Origin: Paenibacillus sp. FSL H8-0048
GTDB lineage: Bacteria; Bacillota; Bacilli; Paenibacillales; Paenibacillaceae
Assembly (NCBI RefSeq): GCF_038002825.1
Contig: NZ_JBBODF010000001.1
Location: 6,882,001-6,946,000, forward strand
Length of the DNA stretch: 64,000 nt
Direction: 5' to 3'
Shown here: positions 34,390 through 43,060 of the stretch, in pieces
How the letters are laid out: each line of letters opens with the position of its first letter
How positions within the stretch are numbered: the stretch's first letter is position 1
The notes under the pieces: model-generated
Seen by the model: only the letters and a program-made list of their open reading frames with translations
Told to the model about the DNA's origin: nothing
Database searches by the model: none
Program-made: the position numbers and the translations under genes

Positions 34390-36393
34390 ATGGATCACTT
34401 GTTATACGGCGTTGCTTATTATGATGAATACATGCCTTATGACCGTCTTACGCAGGACATCCAAATGATGAAGGATGCGGGCATTAATACCGTCCGGATC
34501 GCCGAATCCACCTGGAGCACGCATGAGCCGCAGAACGGGGTATTCGACTTCTCTTCTGTACAGAGAGTGCTCGATGCGATGCATGAGGCCGGAATTCATG
34601 TCATTGTGGGAACACCTACCTATGCGGTGCCGGCCTGGATGGTCAAGGAGCACCCTGAGGTGCTGGCCGTGACTGTGAAAGGGGAAGGCAAATATGGCGC
34701 CAGACAGATTATGGATATCACTAGTCCGGCGTATCTGTTCCACTCGGAGCGGATCATCCGCAAGCTGATGGCTGTGGTACATAAGCATCCGTCAGTCATC
34801 GGCTACCAGATCGATAATGAGACCAAGCATTATGAGACAGCCGGACCGAACGTCCAGCTTAGATTCGTCAAATACATGAGGGAAACCTACGGAACACTTG
34901 AAGCCATCAACCACCAGTTCGGTCTGGATTACTGGAGTAACCGGATCGACAGCTGGGAGGACTTCCCGTCCATGGTGGGGACGATCAACGGCAGCTTGGG
35001 GGCGGAATTCGCCCGGTTCCAGCGGGGACTGGTGAATGAGTTCCTGGCATGGCAGGTCGGAATCGTGAATGAGTATAAGCAGCCGGGGCAGTTCACCACC
35101 CATAATTTCGATTTTGAGTGGCGGGGGTATTCGTTCGGCGTTCAGCCTTCGGTGGATCATTTTGCGGCTTCGCAGCCCTTTGACATTGCAGGCACAGATA
35201 TCTATCACCCGTCTCAGGATCAGCTTACAGGTGCCGAGATTGCCTTCGGCGGAGATATGACCCGCTCGCTGAAGCAGGATAACTACTTCGTGCTGGAGAC
35301 CCAGGCGCAAGCATTCCCCGAGTGGACGCCTTATCCGGGACAGCTGCGGCAGCTGGCGTTCAGCCATCTGGGCTCAGGCGCTTCAATGGTCGCCTACTGG
35401 CATTGGCATTCGATTCATAATTCCTTCGAGACCTACTGGAAGGGCTTGCTCAGCCATGATTTCCTGCCGAATCCGGTATATAAGGAAGCCCAGACTATCG
35501 GCGCGGACTTCAAGCGGTTAAGCGATCAGCTTATCGGACTGAAGAAGAGCAGCAAGGTGGCCGTTATGGTCAGCAATGAAGCATTGTCAGCGATCGAATG
35601 GTTCAAGCTGCCCGGCGGTTTGATCTATAACGATGTGGTCCGCTGGATGTACGATGAGCTCTATAAAATGAACATCGCCTGCGATTTCATCCAGCCGGGA
35701 AGCCCGCGCCTCAGCGAGTATGAGCTGGTTGTGGTTCCTGCACTGTATGCCGCCGGGGACGAAGCACTCCAGCAGTTGAATGACTACGTCCGCAGCGGCG
35801 GGCATGTGGTCTACTCCTTCAAGAGCGGATTCACTGATGAACAGGTGAAGGTACGTCACACGGCGCAGCCCGGGATCATTCATGAGGCCTGCGGCATTGC
35901 TTACAGTCATTTTGCCACGCCGAATGCGGTTACGGGACTTACCGGCAAGCTGTTCCCTGAGGGAGACGAAGCAGGCGTTCACACCGTCCACACCTGGATG
36001 GAAATGATCGTTCCCGGTTCAGCGGAGGTGCTGGCCAGCTACGATCATCCCCAGTGGGGCGAATATGCTGCCGTCACCCGTAATACCTTCGGCGAAGGAA
36101 CAGCCACCTACATCGGTTGTATGACCGGACCTGCCGCACTTGCGGAGATCCTGCGCGACACGCTCCAGCTGGCCGGGTTATGGGGTGCGGACCAGCAGCT
36201 GTCGTTCCCGCTCATCGTGAAGTCCGGCGTGAACCGCCAGGGCCGCACTATCCGTTACTACTACAACTACTCCGCCCAGCCGCTCAGCTTCAAGTATCCG
36301 CATGAGGCTGGTCAGGAGCTGTTGTCCGGCGATACGGTCGGGCAGGATGAAGAACTTACACTTGATGCTTGGGGCGTTATGATTATTAATTAA
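34390..36393 (+). CDS. GH42 beta-galactosidase
   Basis: A 667-residue GH42 enzyme: a TIM barrel (YGVAYYDEYMP at the start, then GINTVRIAESTWS), the trimerisation-like domain (about 390-590) and a C-terminal beta domain. The acid/base is Glu144 in QIDNE and the nucleophile Glu303 in VLETQAQ, close to Glu141 and Glu312 of the well-studied Thermus enzyme. The start was set at the ATG at 34390, 6 bp after AGGAGG; the frame is open upstream through the direct repeats, but that part has no family similarity. No signal peptide is seen, so it releases galactose from imported oligosaccharides in the cytoplasm. Confidence 0.92.
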   Translation: MDHLLYGVAYYDEYMPYDRLTQDIQMMKDAGINTVRIAESTWSTHEPQNGVFDFSSVQRVLDAMHEAGIHVIVGTPTYAVPAWMVKEHPEVLAVTVKGEGKYGARQIMDITSPAYLFHSERIIRKLMAVVHKHPSVIGYQIDNETKHYETAGPNVQLRFVKYMRETYGTLEAINHQFGLDYWSNRIDSWEDFPSMVGTINGSLGAEFARFQRGLVNEFLAWQVGIVNEYKQPGQFTTHNFDFEWRGYSFGVQPSVDHFAASQPFDIAGTDIYHPSQDQLTGAEIAFGGDMTRSLKQDNYFVLETQAQAFPEWTPYPGQLRQLAFSHLGSGASMVAYWHWHSIHNSFETYWKGLLSHDFLPNPVYKEAQTIGADFKRLSDQLIGLKKSSKVAVMVSNEALSAIEWFKLPGGLIYNDVVRWMYDELYKMNIACDFIQPGSPRLSEYELVVVPALYAAGDEALQQLNDYVRSGGHVVYSFKSGFTDEQVKVRHTAQPGIIHEACGIAYSHFATPNAVTGLTGKLFPEGDEAGVHTVHTWMEMIVPGSAEVLASYDHPQWGEYAAVTRNTFGEGTATYIGCMTGPAALAEILRDTLQLAGLWGADQQLSFPLIVKSGVNRQGRTIRYYYNYSAQPLSFKYPHEAGQELLSGDTVGQDEELTLDAWGVMIIN

Positions 36394-36428
36394 ACGGGGC
36401 ACTCCTGTTATACAATAGCTCTACCATG

Positions 36429-36461
36429 CCGCCGTCATCCCTTCAGAGCCGATGACGGCGG
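36429..36461. terminator. Hairpin between convergent GH42 and AraC genes
   Basis: Perfect 11-bp arms CCGCCGTCATC (36429-36439) and GATGACGGCGG (36451-36461). It overlaps the last codons of the AraC gene. There is no strong T run on either side, so termination is probable but not certain. Confidence 0.5.
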
Positions 36462-37217
36462 ATATCCTTTCAGGCTCTTGAACACATTGCTGAAATACGC
36501 CACATCATGATACCCGCAATGCTCAGCCACCTCCGATACATTGAAGCCCCCCGCAGACAGAATCATTTCGGCGTTGTTCACCCGGACCTTGTTCAGGAAC
36601 TCCTTACAGGTGTACCCGGTATTCTGCTTGAACAGCTTGCCCAGATAGACCGGGCTCAGTCCGATGCCTTCCGCCAGATCCCTGATCGTAACCTCCTCCG
36701 CATAATGATCCATCATATAAGCCATTACCTTATGGATTCGCGGATCAAGCAGCGGTGCCTCCTGATGATAAGCGATGTTAAGCAGACGATAGATAATCAG
36801 CTGAAAAATAGCCCGGGCCTTCATCCGGTAAAGCGGCTGGGAGCTCATCCAGATATGCGAGAATTCCCTGATATCCTCCAGGATTTCTTTGGTCATCCAG
36901 CCCTTGGTTACGGCCGCGAATGGCAGATGCACCGGATTGTCCGCTCCTTCCCAGAAGAAGTTGAACGCATAGGAATGCATAGGTGCCTCTGCGAACGTAT
37001 GGGCTTCCCGGGTACTGCCGGAAGGGACATAGAGAATATCACCGGCTTCCACCGGGAACCGCTCCCCGTTAATATAATAGACCGCTTTGCCTTCCACAAT
37101 GAACGTCAGATCATGGAAATCGATAGGGCTGCTGACAATCTCCCACTCTGCAAAAGACCTGCGGTCCACGAACAGCACGATGTTCGGCACAAGCGGTTCG
37201 TATGTATGAATGTTCAT
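36435..37217 (-). CDS. AraC-family regulator with cupin sensor
   Basis: A 260-residue stand-alone regulator with an N-terminal cupin half (DLTFIVEGKAVYYINGE, VEAGDILYVPSGSTREAH) and a C-terminal AraC DNA-binding domain (TIRDLAEGIGLSPVYLGKLF; YHDVAYFSNVFKSLKGYPP). GGAGGAAG precedes the ATG. It converges on the GH42 gene and could regulate it or the importer upstream. The ligand is unknown. Confidence 0.85.
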   Translation of the reverse strand: MNIHTYEPLVPNIVLFVDRRSFAEWEIVSSPIDFHDLTFIVEGKAVYYINGERFPVEAGDILYVPSGSTREAHTFAEAPMHSYAFNFFWEGADNPVHLPFAAVTKGWMTKEILEDIREFSHIWMSSQPLYRMKARAIFQLIIYRLLNIAYHQEAPLLDPRIHKVMAYMMDHYAEEVTIRDLAEGIGLSPVYLGKLFKQNTGYTCKEFLNKVRVNNAEMILSAGGFNVSEVAEHCGYHDVAYFSNVFKSLKGYPPSSALKG

Positions 37218-37572
37218 ACCGGGTCTTCCTCCTTACTGCTGTAACATTGATGCACACCACAATATTCTACCACCGGGCCTGTTCTGTGCACACCTGTCAT
37301 ATCATAGGACCTTGAGGATCAGGCAGGGATATGGAATTGTTCCCTCCGTAATTTCCTGCTATACTTTTGACAGGTTAGTTTGATAGGGGGTTACACGGAT
37401 GGCAACGAATTGCTCATTAGCTAGGGAGTCCTCATGCAGAGCCTGATCCGGGGCGATACTTTGCGTGGGGTGCGGCAGGACAATCTTGATCGCCCAAACA
37501 GATATTATCGTTTCTAATCGCAGGCTCTGCACCTTATTGCTGTAATCAATCATAATAAGGGGCTGAAGAGCT
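37218..37572. other. Intergenic region, AraC to FusB-type gene
   Basis: A TTGACA box at 37367-37372 is followed at 17 bp by a poor GTTACA; this may be a weak plus-strand promoter for the gene at 37573. A minus-strand open frame at 37359-37553 has no ribosome binding site and no recognisable family. Nothing else is supported here. Confidence 0.4.
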
Positions 37573-38220
37573 GTGACACCAACATTTATTAGAAACCATC
37601 AATATAATTACATTAAGAAACAAGCGGATTTTGTGCTGAAAACATTGCGTTCGGTAGCGGACCGCCGTGTCCTGGAGACCGTAAGATACAGCGCCGAGCT
37701 CAACGTGACGGGGGCCTTTGCTTCACTGACCGCCGGGCAGGAGCAGATGCTGCGGGCCATCTCCACCTTCGAGAAGGCCGAGGACTTCCAGCAGTATACC
37801 AGCGGGCTGGAGCCTTATCTGGAGCCGTTTCCGCCGATTACGCTGAAGCAGATTCAGAAGCTGTTTCCCAAGAATAAAAAGATGAAGCTGCCTGATCTGC
37901 AGTCTTTTGATTTCCGCTATGTCACTTACTTGGCCTGGGCGGACATCGCAACGAACAAGCTGTTCATCGTCTATCCGCATGAAGGGCAGTTCATTGGCGT
38001 GGAAGGCCGGATGCTGCCTGTGCACAAGAAGGGCTACTGCCTGTTCTGCAACCGGCAGCAGGAGCTTGCCTTCCTGACCGTCAAGACCAAGCCGGAGCTG
38101 GCGGCGGCAGATAATTTTGCTTCCGTGGGCCAGTATGTATGTATGGATAATCAGGGCTGCAATCAGAGCATTACGGATATAAGCGCGCTGGAGCGGTTCG
38201 TCCTCTCGGTGCGCAAGTAG
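37573..38220 (+). CDS. FusB/Fbp-type elongation factor G-binding protein
   Basis: A 215-residue protein with the two-domain layout of the FusB family: a helical N-terminal domain (1-80) and a C-terminal treble-clef zinc finger whose cysteines are Cys156, Cys159 (CLFC), Cys190 and Cys196 (CMDNQGC). Family members bind EF-G and free it from fusidic acid-stalled ribosomes; housekeeping members are called Fbp. It starts at GTG with AAGGGG about 10 bp upstream and is monocistronic, followed by a terminator. It may be a chromosomal housekeeping homologue rather than an acquired resistance gene. Confidence 0.85.
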   Translation: MTPTFIRNHQYNYIKKQADFVLKTLRSVADRRVLETVRYSAELNVTGAFASLTAGQEQMLRAISTFEKAEDFQQYTSGLEPYLEPFPPITLKQIQKLFPKNKKMKLPDLQSFDFRYVTYLAWADIATNKLFIVYPHEGQFIGVEGRMLPVHKKGYCLFCNRQQELAFLTVKTKPELAAADNFASVGQYVCMDNQGCNQSITDISALERFVLSVRK

Positions 38221-38243
38221 CAGGATAGTTTGATTAAAAGAGC

Positions 38244-38280
38244 AGAGCAGCGGTTCCCGGTTGGGGGCCGCTGCTCTATT
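38244..38280 (+). terminator. Rho-independent terminator
   Basis: Perfect arms AGAGCAGCGG (38244-38253) and CCGCTGCTCT (38268-38277), then ATTTGTTG. The stem sequence is nearly the same as the terminator at 5180-5221. It serves the FusB-type gene and faces the convergent BtrH-like gene. Confidence 0.75.
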
Positions 38281-38301
38281 TGTTGTGTATGGTAGAGGGA
38301 A

Positions 38302-39288
38302 CTATCTGCCAGGCTGCGTCGTCATCGTCAAATCTGTCAGCTCCTCCAGAAGCTGCTCCTCCAGGCGGATGATCCCGCACATATTCTTGTGAAGCTTCAC
38401 CCGTGCGGCGGGCTTGTTGCCCGAGCACATCCCCTTAATCATGAACTGATTCACCAGATCCCACTTCTCGCCTGCCTGACGGTAGCCTTCAGCCCCGCGG
38501 GAAAGAGCAGGTGCGGGGCCTTCGCGCTCCAGCAGCTGCAGGAACTGGCTGAACCGGATTCGGCTGATCGGCAGGGCGTTGGCGTAGATTTTGAAGGCTG
38601 AACTGGCTTCAGCTGTGTTATCAGGCCGTATCCCGGTCTCCAGATAGGCCTGGGCATACGCCCTGAGCTGGACGCCCACCTGATCTGGCCGAACCTGTCG
38701 GGCAGGGCTGGTAAGCACCTCTTGCAGGATCGTCTGCCAGTCTGAGCAGGAACGGGAGGTTTCGCACCGCCCGAATAAGGCGTAGAAATGACAAGCCCCT
38801 TCAAGGATGCTGAAATCCACCGTCTCAAGTTCCCTTCCATAGTAAGCATCTGTCAGATAGATCAGATTCTTCTCCCGGTCCAGACCTACGGCAAGACAGG
38901 CATGGCTCGTATGCAGCCTGCGGTAGGCTACACACCAGGGACAGTCATAGGAGTCGAAGCCGACCAGAACCGGCATGCCTGAGGACAGCTGATGCTCCAG
39001 CAAGTCAAGCATGTAGCTTCGGGCCATTGCCGGTCCGGTCCGTTCGATATAACTGAAGGTAAGGCCATGGTATGCAGACAGGTAGCCGGTATTGATCCGG
39101 GGCAGCCGTATCCGCTCAATCAGCGGCTGGTCCGGGGCTTGCGGCTCATCCAGGTACATCTGCCAGGCATCGCCGTACATGCCTTTGCTGTCCAGTCCCT
39201 GCCACTGCGCTACAGACTGGATGCAATCATCGATACAGCTGCGCAGCTTGGGGTACAGGGTACTCTTAACAGGAGCAATGTTCAACAC
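38302..39288 (-). CDS. BtrH-like protein (papain-like acyltransferase or peptidase fold)
   Basis: A 328-residue protein resembling the BtrH N-terminal domain. The visible signature is VGFDSYDCPWCVAYRR, then TSHACLAVGLDREKNLIYLTDAYYG, consistent with a Cys-His-Asp papain-like arrangement. In butirosin synthesis BtrH moves an aminoacyl side chain from the carrier protein BtrI to the aminoglycoside. It starts at GTG with AAGGAGA 9 bp upstream and overlaps the 3' end of the AraC gene by 23 bp, so the two are translationally coupled. The carrier-protein operon is divergent on the other side of the AraC gene. The BtrH assignment rests on motif shape and context. A peptide-binding or C39-like role is possible. 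Confidence 0.55.
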   Translation of the reverse strand: MLNIAPVKSTLYPKLRSCIDDCIQSVAQWQGLDSKGMYGDAWQMYLDEPQAPDQPLIERIRLPRINTGYLSAYHGLTFSYIERTGPAMARSYMLDLLEHQLSSGMPVLVGFDSYDCPWCVAYRRLHTSHACLAVGLDREKNLIYLTDAYYGRELETVDFSILEGACHFYALFGRCETSRSCSDWQTILQEVLTSPARQVRPDQVGVQLRAYAQAYLETGIRPDNTAEASSAFKIYANALPISRIRFSQFLQLLEREGPAPALSRGAEGYRQAGEKWDLVNQFMIKGMCSGNKPAARVKLHKNMCGIIRLEEQLLEELTDLTMTTQPGR

Positions 39289-40186
39289 TGCTCATCATCT
39301 CCTTCGCCGAGCTGAAGTGGCTGTGCAGCCGGTCGCGGTAAGAAGCGGGAGTCATGCCGCTGAATTCGCGGAAGAGCCGGTAGAAATATTTCATGTCGTA
39401 AATGCCGACCTCTAGGGCCACGGACTGCACGCCAAGCTTCGTGAACAGGAGCAGGAGACAGCTGTATTTCATCCGGATTTCCTGGAAGATCTGGATGTAG
39501 GACCTGCCGGTCTTATTCTTGAGCAGCCGCTGGAACTGGCGGGAGCTCATCGCAAGCTGGCGGCTCATCTCATTCAGCGTGATCCGCTCACTATAGTTAC
39601 TGATCATATATAAGAGGACATCATGCAGCGGGTCATACTGAGTCCCCGGACGTTCGGTGAAGGGAAGATCTGCAGCGGGCATAATCAGCTTCGCCAGCTC
39701 CAGCAGCGGAGGGTATAGCCGCTGCTCGACTACAGGCAGGCCGGAGTTCAGCATCCCGTGCAGCCGCCCAAGCAGAAAGAGGATTTCCTTGTTCTTCTCC
39801 CTGTATCCGAACCATTGCCGCACCTCCAGAAGCTTCAGCAGCGGCATGAGAACCTCTTCGGACAAGGGCCCGGGCAGCTCTCTAAGCACCTTGTCAAGTC
39901 CGGGCCTGAGCATACAATTCAGGATCAGCAGCGGCTCGGTACCGCTCAGATCCTGCGGATGAAAGACATGGGATATCCCCGGCGGAATCACTATCACATC
40001 CCCCTGCGTTACCTGCATTTTATCCTCGCCCGCCAGATGTATGCCCGTTCCTTGAACCACGTAGGCCAGCACTACGAAATCATGCTGATGACGTACAGAA
40101 GTGACCGTTTTTTGAATCAGGAGCATTTGTACGGGTGAACAGGAGTCGAATACATAATCCCCCGTGAATACCGGAAAAGCTTCCAT
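39266..40186 (-). CDS. AraC-family regulator of the carrier-protein cluster
   Basis: A 306-residue regulator with a cupin N-terminus (HQHDFVVLAYVVQGTG, VTQGDVIVIPPGISHVF) and a C-terminal AraC domain (TLNEMSRQLAMSSRQFQRLL; YDMKYFYRLFREFSGMTP). The ATG at 40186 follows GGAGG by 7-8 bp; a TTG two codons earlier is less likely. It is the first gene of a two-gene minus-strand unit with the BtrH-like gene and divergent from the ACP operon across 156 AT-rich bases, so it is the probable local regulator. Confidence 0.85.
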   Translation of the reverse strand: MEAFPVFTGDYVFDSCSPVQMLLIQKTVTSVRHQHDFVVLAYVVQGTGIHLAGEDKMQVTQGDVIVIPPGISHVFHPQDLSGTEPLLILNCMLRPGLDKVLRELPGPLSEEVLMPLLKLLEVRQWFGYREKNKEILFLLGRLHGMLNSGLPVVEQRLYPPLLELAKLIMPAADLPFTERPGTQYDPLHDVLLYMISNYSERITLNEMSRQLAMSSRQFQRLLKNKTGRSYIQIFQEIRMKYSCLLLLFTKLGVQSVALEVGIYDMKYFYRLFREFSGMTPASYRDRLHSHFSSAKEMMSSVEHCSC

Positions 40187-40342
40187 AAACAAACCTCCGT
40201 TTCCTGCTTCCTTATGTTGGATGACTGGAATCCACCCTAGTATATCTCAATATTTTGGCGCATTCAACCATATATTAACAACTTAAAATTTGGTATATTC
40301 ATCCTATTCATTCCAATTATGCAACCTGAAAGGGGTAGACAC
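40187..40342. promoter_or_regulatory. Divergent promoter region of the carrier-protein cluster
   Basis: AT-rich 156-bp gap. On the plus strand TATATT at 40294-40299 could be a -10 for the ACP operon; no good -35 lies at 16-18 bp, which is usual for AraC-activated promoters. AAAGGGG precedes the ACP start. Confidence 0.35.
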
Positions 40343-40585
40343 ATGCAGCAGAAAGTCATTGAGATTATCGCCGAAATCAAGGAGGAACCAGGCTTGCTTC
40401 AGACGCTCAGCGGAGCTTCTGACCTGACCCTGGACGCCGCACTTGACTCCCTGCAGATCATTAATTTTATTCTGAGAGTCGAAGACGAATTCAATATAGA
40501 GGTAGATTTCGACACCTTTGACCTGGAGCACCTGAAATCAGTGGACCGGTTCTCCGCTTATGTTGCCGGGCTTGCCGTACAATGA
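40343..40585 (+). CDS. Acyl carrier protein
   Basis: An 80-residue stand-alone carrier protein of four helices. The phosphopantetheine attachment site is Ser36 in the LDSLQI motif at the start of helix 2, followed by the acidic helix (VEDEFNIEVDFD). The ATG at 40343 lies 7 bp after AAAGGGG; an ATG 24 nt upstream would include that site. It overlaps the ATP-grasp gene by 4 bp (ATGA), so the two proteins are probably made in step. It is not next to fatty-acid genes and so is a dedicated carrier for this pathway, probably of an amino acid or other small acid. Confidence 0.9.
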   Translation: MQQKVIEIIAEIKEEPGLLQTLSGASDLTLDAALDSLQIINFILRVEDEFNIEVDFDTFDLEHLKSVDRFSAYVAGLAVQ

Positions 40586-41922
40586 GGAATGCTGTGCACT
40601 GCGGCAGCCTGGAGTCGGAGCGGTACTGGCGGGAGGAGGATCTGGCCTCCTTGCCGGCCATTCCCGATGCGAAGGCACTGGCTATCGTACAAGCGATGGA
40701 TGAAATGCTGTTTGTCTTTTGCGGAAGCGGTGATGTTCTCTTAACCCGCCAGGGGATGAACCGGGCACAATATGACTATCTGCAATCGCTCGGTTATGCA
40801 TTCAGCACCAATATGGATACGCTCAGTCTGGAGGCAGAGGAGTCTGTTCCCGCACAGGCGGCGCTGAATGTATTTGAGCTGCTGGGCCGGATGGACGCCG
40901 GGCAGGAGCCGGACCGCTTAATACCGGAAGGAGCGCTGCTGGAGCCCTTCGCCGTGCTTCCCGGGACACAGGAGGCGGTTAGCCGGTACAAGCTTTTGCC
41001 TACGTTGCCTAATGAAGACATTGTACGGGCAGTGAATACCAAGAGCTATTCTACGGCGATGCGTGACCGGCTGGAGCTGCCGAATATTGCGGTAGTGGTC
41101 CAGAGTATGGAGGAGCTGCTGCAATCGGGACAAGCGCTGCTGGAGAAGGGAGCTTTTCTGATCAAGGATGAGTACGGGGTATCCGGTAAAGGGAATCAAC
41201 TGGTGGATTCAGAGCGTATGCTGCGCCGGATGACCGGGTATCTGGAGTCGAGCCGCAATCAGGGAAAAAGAATCCGGTTTGTCCTTGAGCCGCTGCTGGA
41301 CCGGGAGACAGACTTCTCCTGCCAGTTTCAGATTGATCCGGAAGGCCGGATCACCCTGTTGTCCGTTCAGCAGCTGGTGAACCAGGGCTTTGCCTTCGGA
41401 GAATCCCACTCCCCGCAGCCCTCTCTGCTGGACAAGCTGGATAAGGAAGGCTACTGGGAGACAATGCAGGGCATAGGCCGGGAGCTGTACTCTGACGGAT
41501 ATTACGGTGACGTATGTGTCGATTCAATGCTGCTGCGTGACGGAAGTCTGGCGCCTTTGGTAGAGATCAATGCCCGCAAGTCGATGAGTCTGATTAAGCA
41601 TCATGTGGACCGCCGGTTCAAGCAGGAGGGGTTGCACACCTGCCTGATTCAGGTACCGCTGGCGGCTATGGGCAAGGTTCATTATCAGGAGCTGCTGGAG
41701 CGGATGGAGGAGACGGGGATTTTGTTCTCGCTGGAGACGGGGGAAGGTGTGATGCCCTTAACCTCAAGCGCGCTCCAGCCGCTGGACCCCGCCCGTACTG
41801 CCGGTTCCGTGAAGGGCAAGCTGTATGCGGCCCTGACTTACCGGAACGAAGACCGCAAGCATGGGCTCATCCGTACGCTGGACGAGTCTCTCATGCGCAC
41901 AGGCTATACTATCCTGCGATAA
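40582..41922 (+). CDS. ATP-grasp ligase, candidate carrier-protein loading enzyme
   Basis: A 446-residue ATP-grasp protein. An N-terminal pre-ATP-grasp domain (about 1-150) is followed by the nucleotide-binding part (FLIKDEYGVSGKGNQLV, with a Gly-rich loop), the central strand FVLEPLLDRETDFSC, and metal-binding DVCVDSMLL and LVEINARKS. Such enzymes activate a carboxylate as acyl phosphate and join it to an amine or thiol. In the butirosin pathway BtrJ, an ATP-grasp ligase, loads glutamate on carrier protein BtrI. The 4-bp overlap with the ACP gene suggests the same kind of partnership. The substrate acid is unknown. Confidence 0.75.
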   Translation: MRNAVHCGSLESERYWREEDLASLPAIPDAKALAIVQAMDEMLFVFCGSGDVLLTRQGMNRAQYDYLQSLGYAFSTNMDTLSLEAEESVPAQAALNVFELLGRMDAGQEPDRLIPEGALLEPFAVLPGTQEAVSRYKLLPTLPNEDIVRAVNTKSYSTAMRDRLELPNIAVVVQSMEELLQSGQALLEKGAFLIKDEYGVSGKGNQLVDSERMLRRMTGYLESSRNQGKRIRFVLEPLLDRETDFSCQFQIDPEGRITLLSVQQLVNQGFAFGESHSPQPSLLDKLDKEGYWETMQGIGRELYSDGYYGDVCVDSMLLRDGSLAPLVEINARKSMSLIKHHVDRRFKQEGLHTCLIQVPLAAMGKVHYQELLERMEETGILFSLETGEGVMPLTSSALQPLDPARTAGSVKGKLYAALTYRNEDRKHGLIRTLDESLMRTGYTILR

Positions 41923-41938
41923 AGAAAGGAACCCTCCA

Positions 41939-43060
41939 ATGAATAACACCGTGACGATTCTATGCTCGGGCTTTGGCCTGGGCTTCTATGTTCCTGGCCT
42001 GCTGCTGGAACGCAAGTTAACCGCGCTGGGCCTACAGGCGGAGATTGAGGTGTTCGAGACCTTAATGCCTGAGCGCAAAAAGGAGCAGACAGACAACAGC
42101 CGCAGGGCGTACCAGCAGAGCTTCGCCGTAGCCCTGACCTCACAGAAAATACCTTCCGATATAAGAAGCAGTCTTGACCCTGCAGCCGTTGAACAACTGC
42201 TGGAGCAATGGAAGCGGGAGGAACGGCAGCACTTCATCGTCTTGTCCGGGCATTGGGTGCATGTCATGGACCAGTACCGTAGACTGGCGGGGGTGAGCGT
42301 ATATGCTGACCTGCTGTATATTGACGCCGGCCTGTCGCCATCGTGGAAAAATCTGCGCAAACTGAATACGGGTTATGTGGAAGGCTATCATGAAGTAAGC
42401 CTGTATGATCCCGGGAAGCAGGAGATTCTGTGCAGCATCGATGCCGGAGCTGGGGAAGCACTGCCTGCCGCGGCGAGGAACGGGCGGCTGGTCGTTCATG
42501 GGGGCGGCTGGGGGATTGGAACCTTCCGTGAGAAGTTTGGTGCGCTGGAGTCGGCGGGGTACGAGCTGGATATCGCCGCTTACAGTATTCAGGAGATTGG
42601 CGAGGCTATCCATGGAAGACGTTATTATATGAATGATCCGCAGTGGCGCACCTGGACGAAGGACAGCAGCGGGCAGTATACCTTCCCGCCGTTTGCAGAG
42701 GTAACCGGTAACCGGACGGAGCATTTCCCGCCCTGTCAGAGCTATGGGGAGGGGATGTTCGGAGTCATCCGGCAGGCATACGCAGTCATCAGCAAGCCGG
42801 GCGGCGGCGCTTTGATCGATTCGCTGGCTTCGGGCACACCGCTGGTGCTGCTTGATCCCTTCGGCCCGCATGAGAAGATCAACAGCGATCTGTGGGTCAA
42901 GCTTGGTTACGGCATTACTTACGGAGAATGGGCTGCGTCAGGTTATGATGATGATGAGCTGCTTAAGCTGGCGGATAACCTCAGGGACGCCGGCGGCCAA
43001 TACCCGGATTATGCGGCAAGCTATGCCGGACAACTATCCGCAGCAGGAGGGAGAAGCTAA
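41939..43060 (+). CDS. GT-B type glycosyltransferase
   Basis: A 373-residue protein with a two-domain GT-B look. The N-terminal half starts with the Gly-rich strand ILCSGFGLGFYVPG, and the C-terminal donor site reads ISKPGGGALIDSLASGTPLVLLDPFGPHEKIN, like MurG and UDP-glycosyltransferases. It starts at ATG 41939, 8 bp after AAAGGA. Its stop overlaps the next start by 1 bp (TAATG). It probably transfers a sugar from a nucleotide donor to the cluster's product. Sequence alone gives neither donor nor acceptor. Confidence 0.6.
   Translation: MNNTVTILCSGFGLGFYVPGLLLERKLTALGLQAEIEVFETLMPERKKEQTDNSRRAYQQSFAVALTSQKIPSDIRSSLDPAAVEQLLEQWKREERQHFIVLSGHWVHVMDQYRRLAGVSVYADLLYIDAGLSPSWKNLRKLNTGYVEGYHEVSLYDPGKQEILCSIDAGAGEALPAAARNGRLVVHGGGWGIGTFREKFGALESAGYELDIAAYSIQEIGEAIHGRRYYMNDPQWRTWTKDSSGQYTFPPFAEVTGNRTEHFPPCQSYGEGMFGVIRQAYAVISKPGGGALIDSLASGTPLVLLDPFGPHEKINSDLWVKLGYGITYGEWAASGYDDDELLKLADNLRDAGGQYPDYAASYAGQLSAAGGRS

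Noticed and set aside
37359..37553. 64-codon minus-strand open frame before the FusB-type gene
   Set aside because: No ribosome binding site, no recognisable domain, and it covers the likely upstream region of the next gene.
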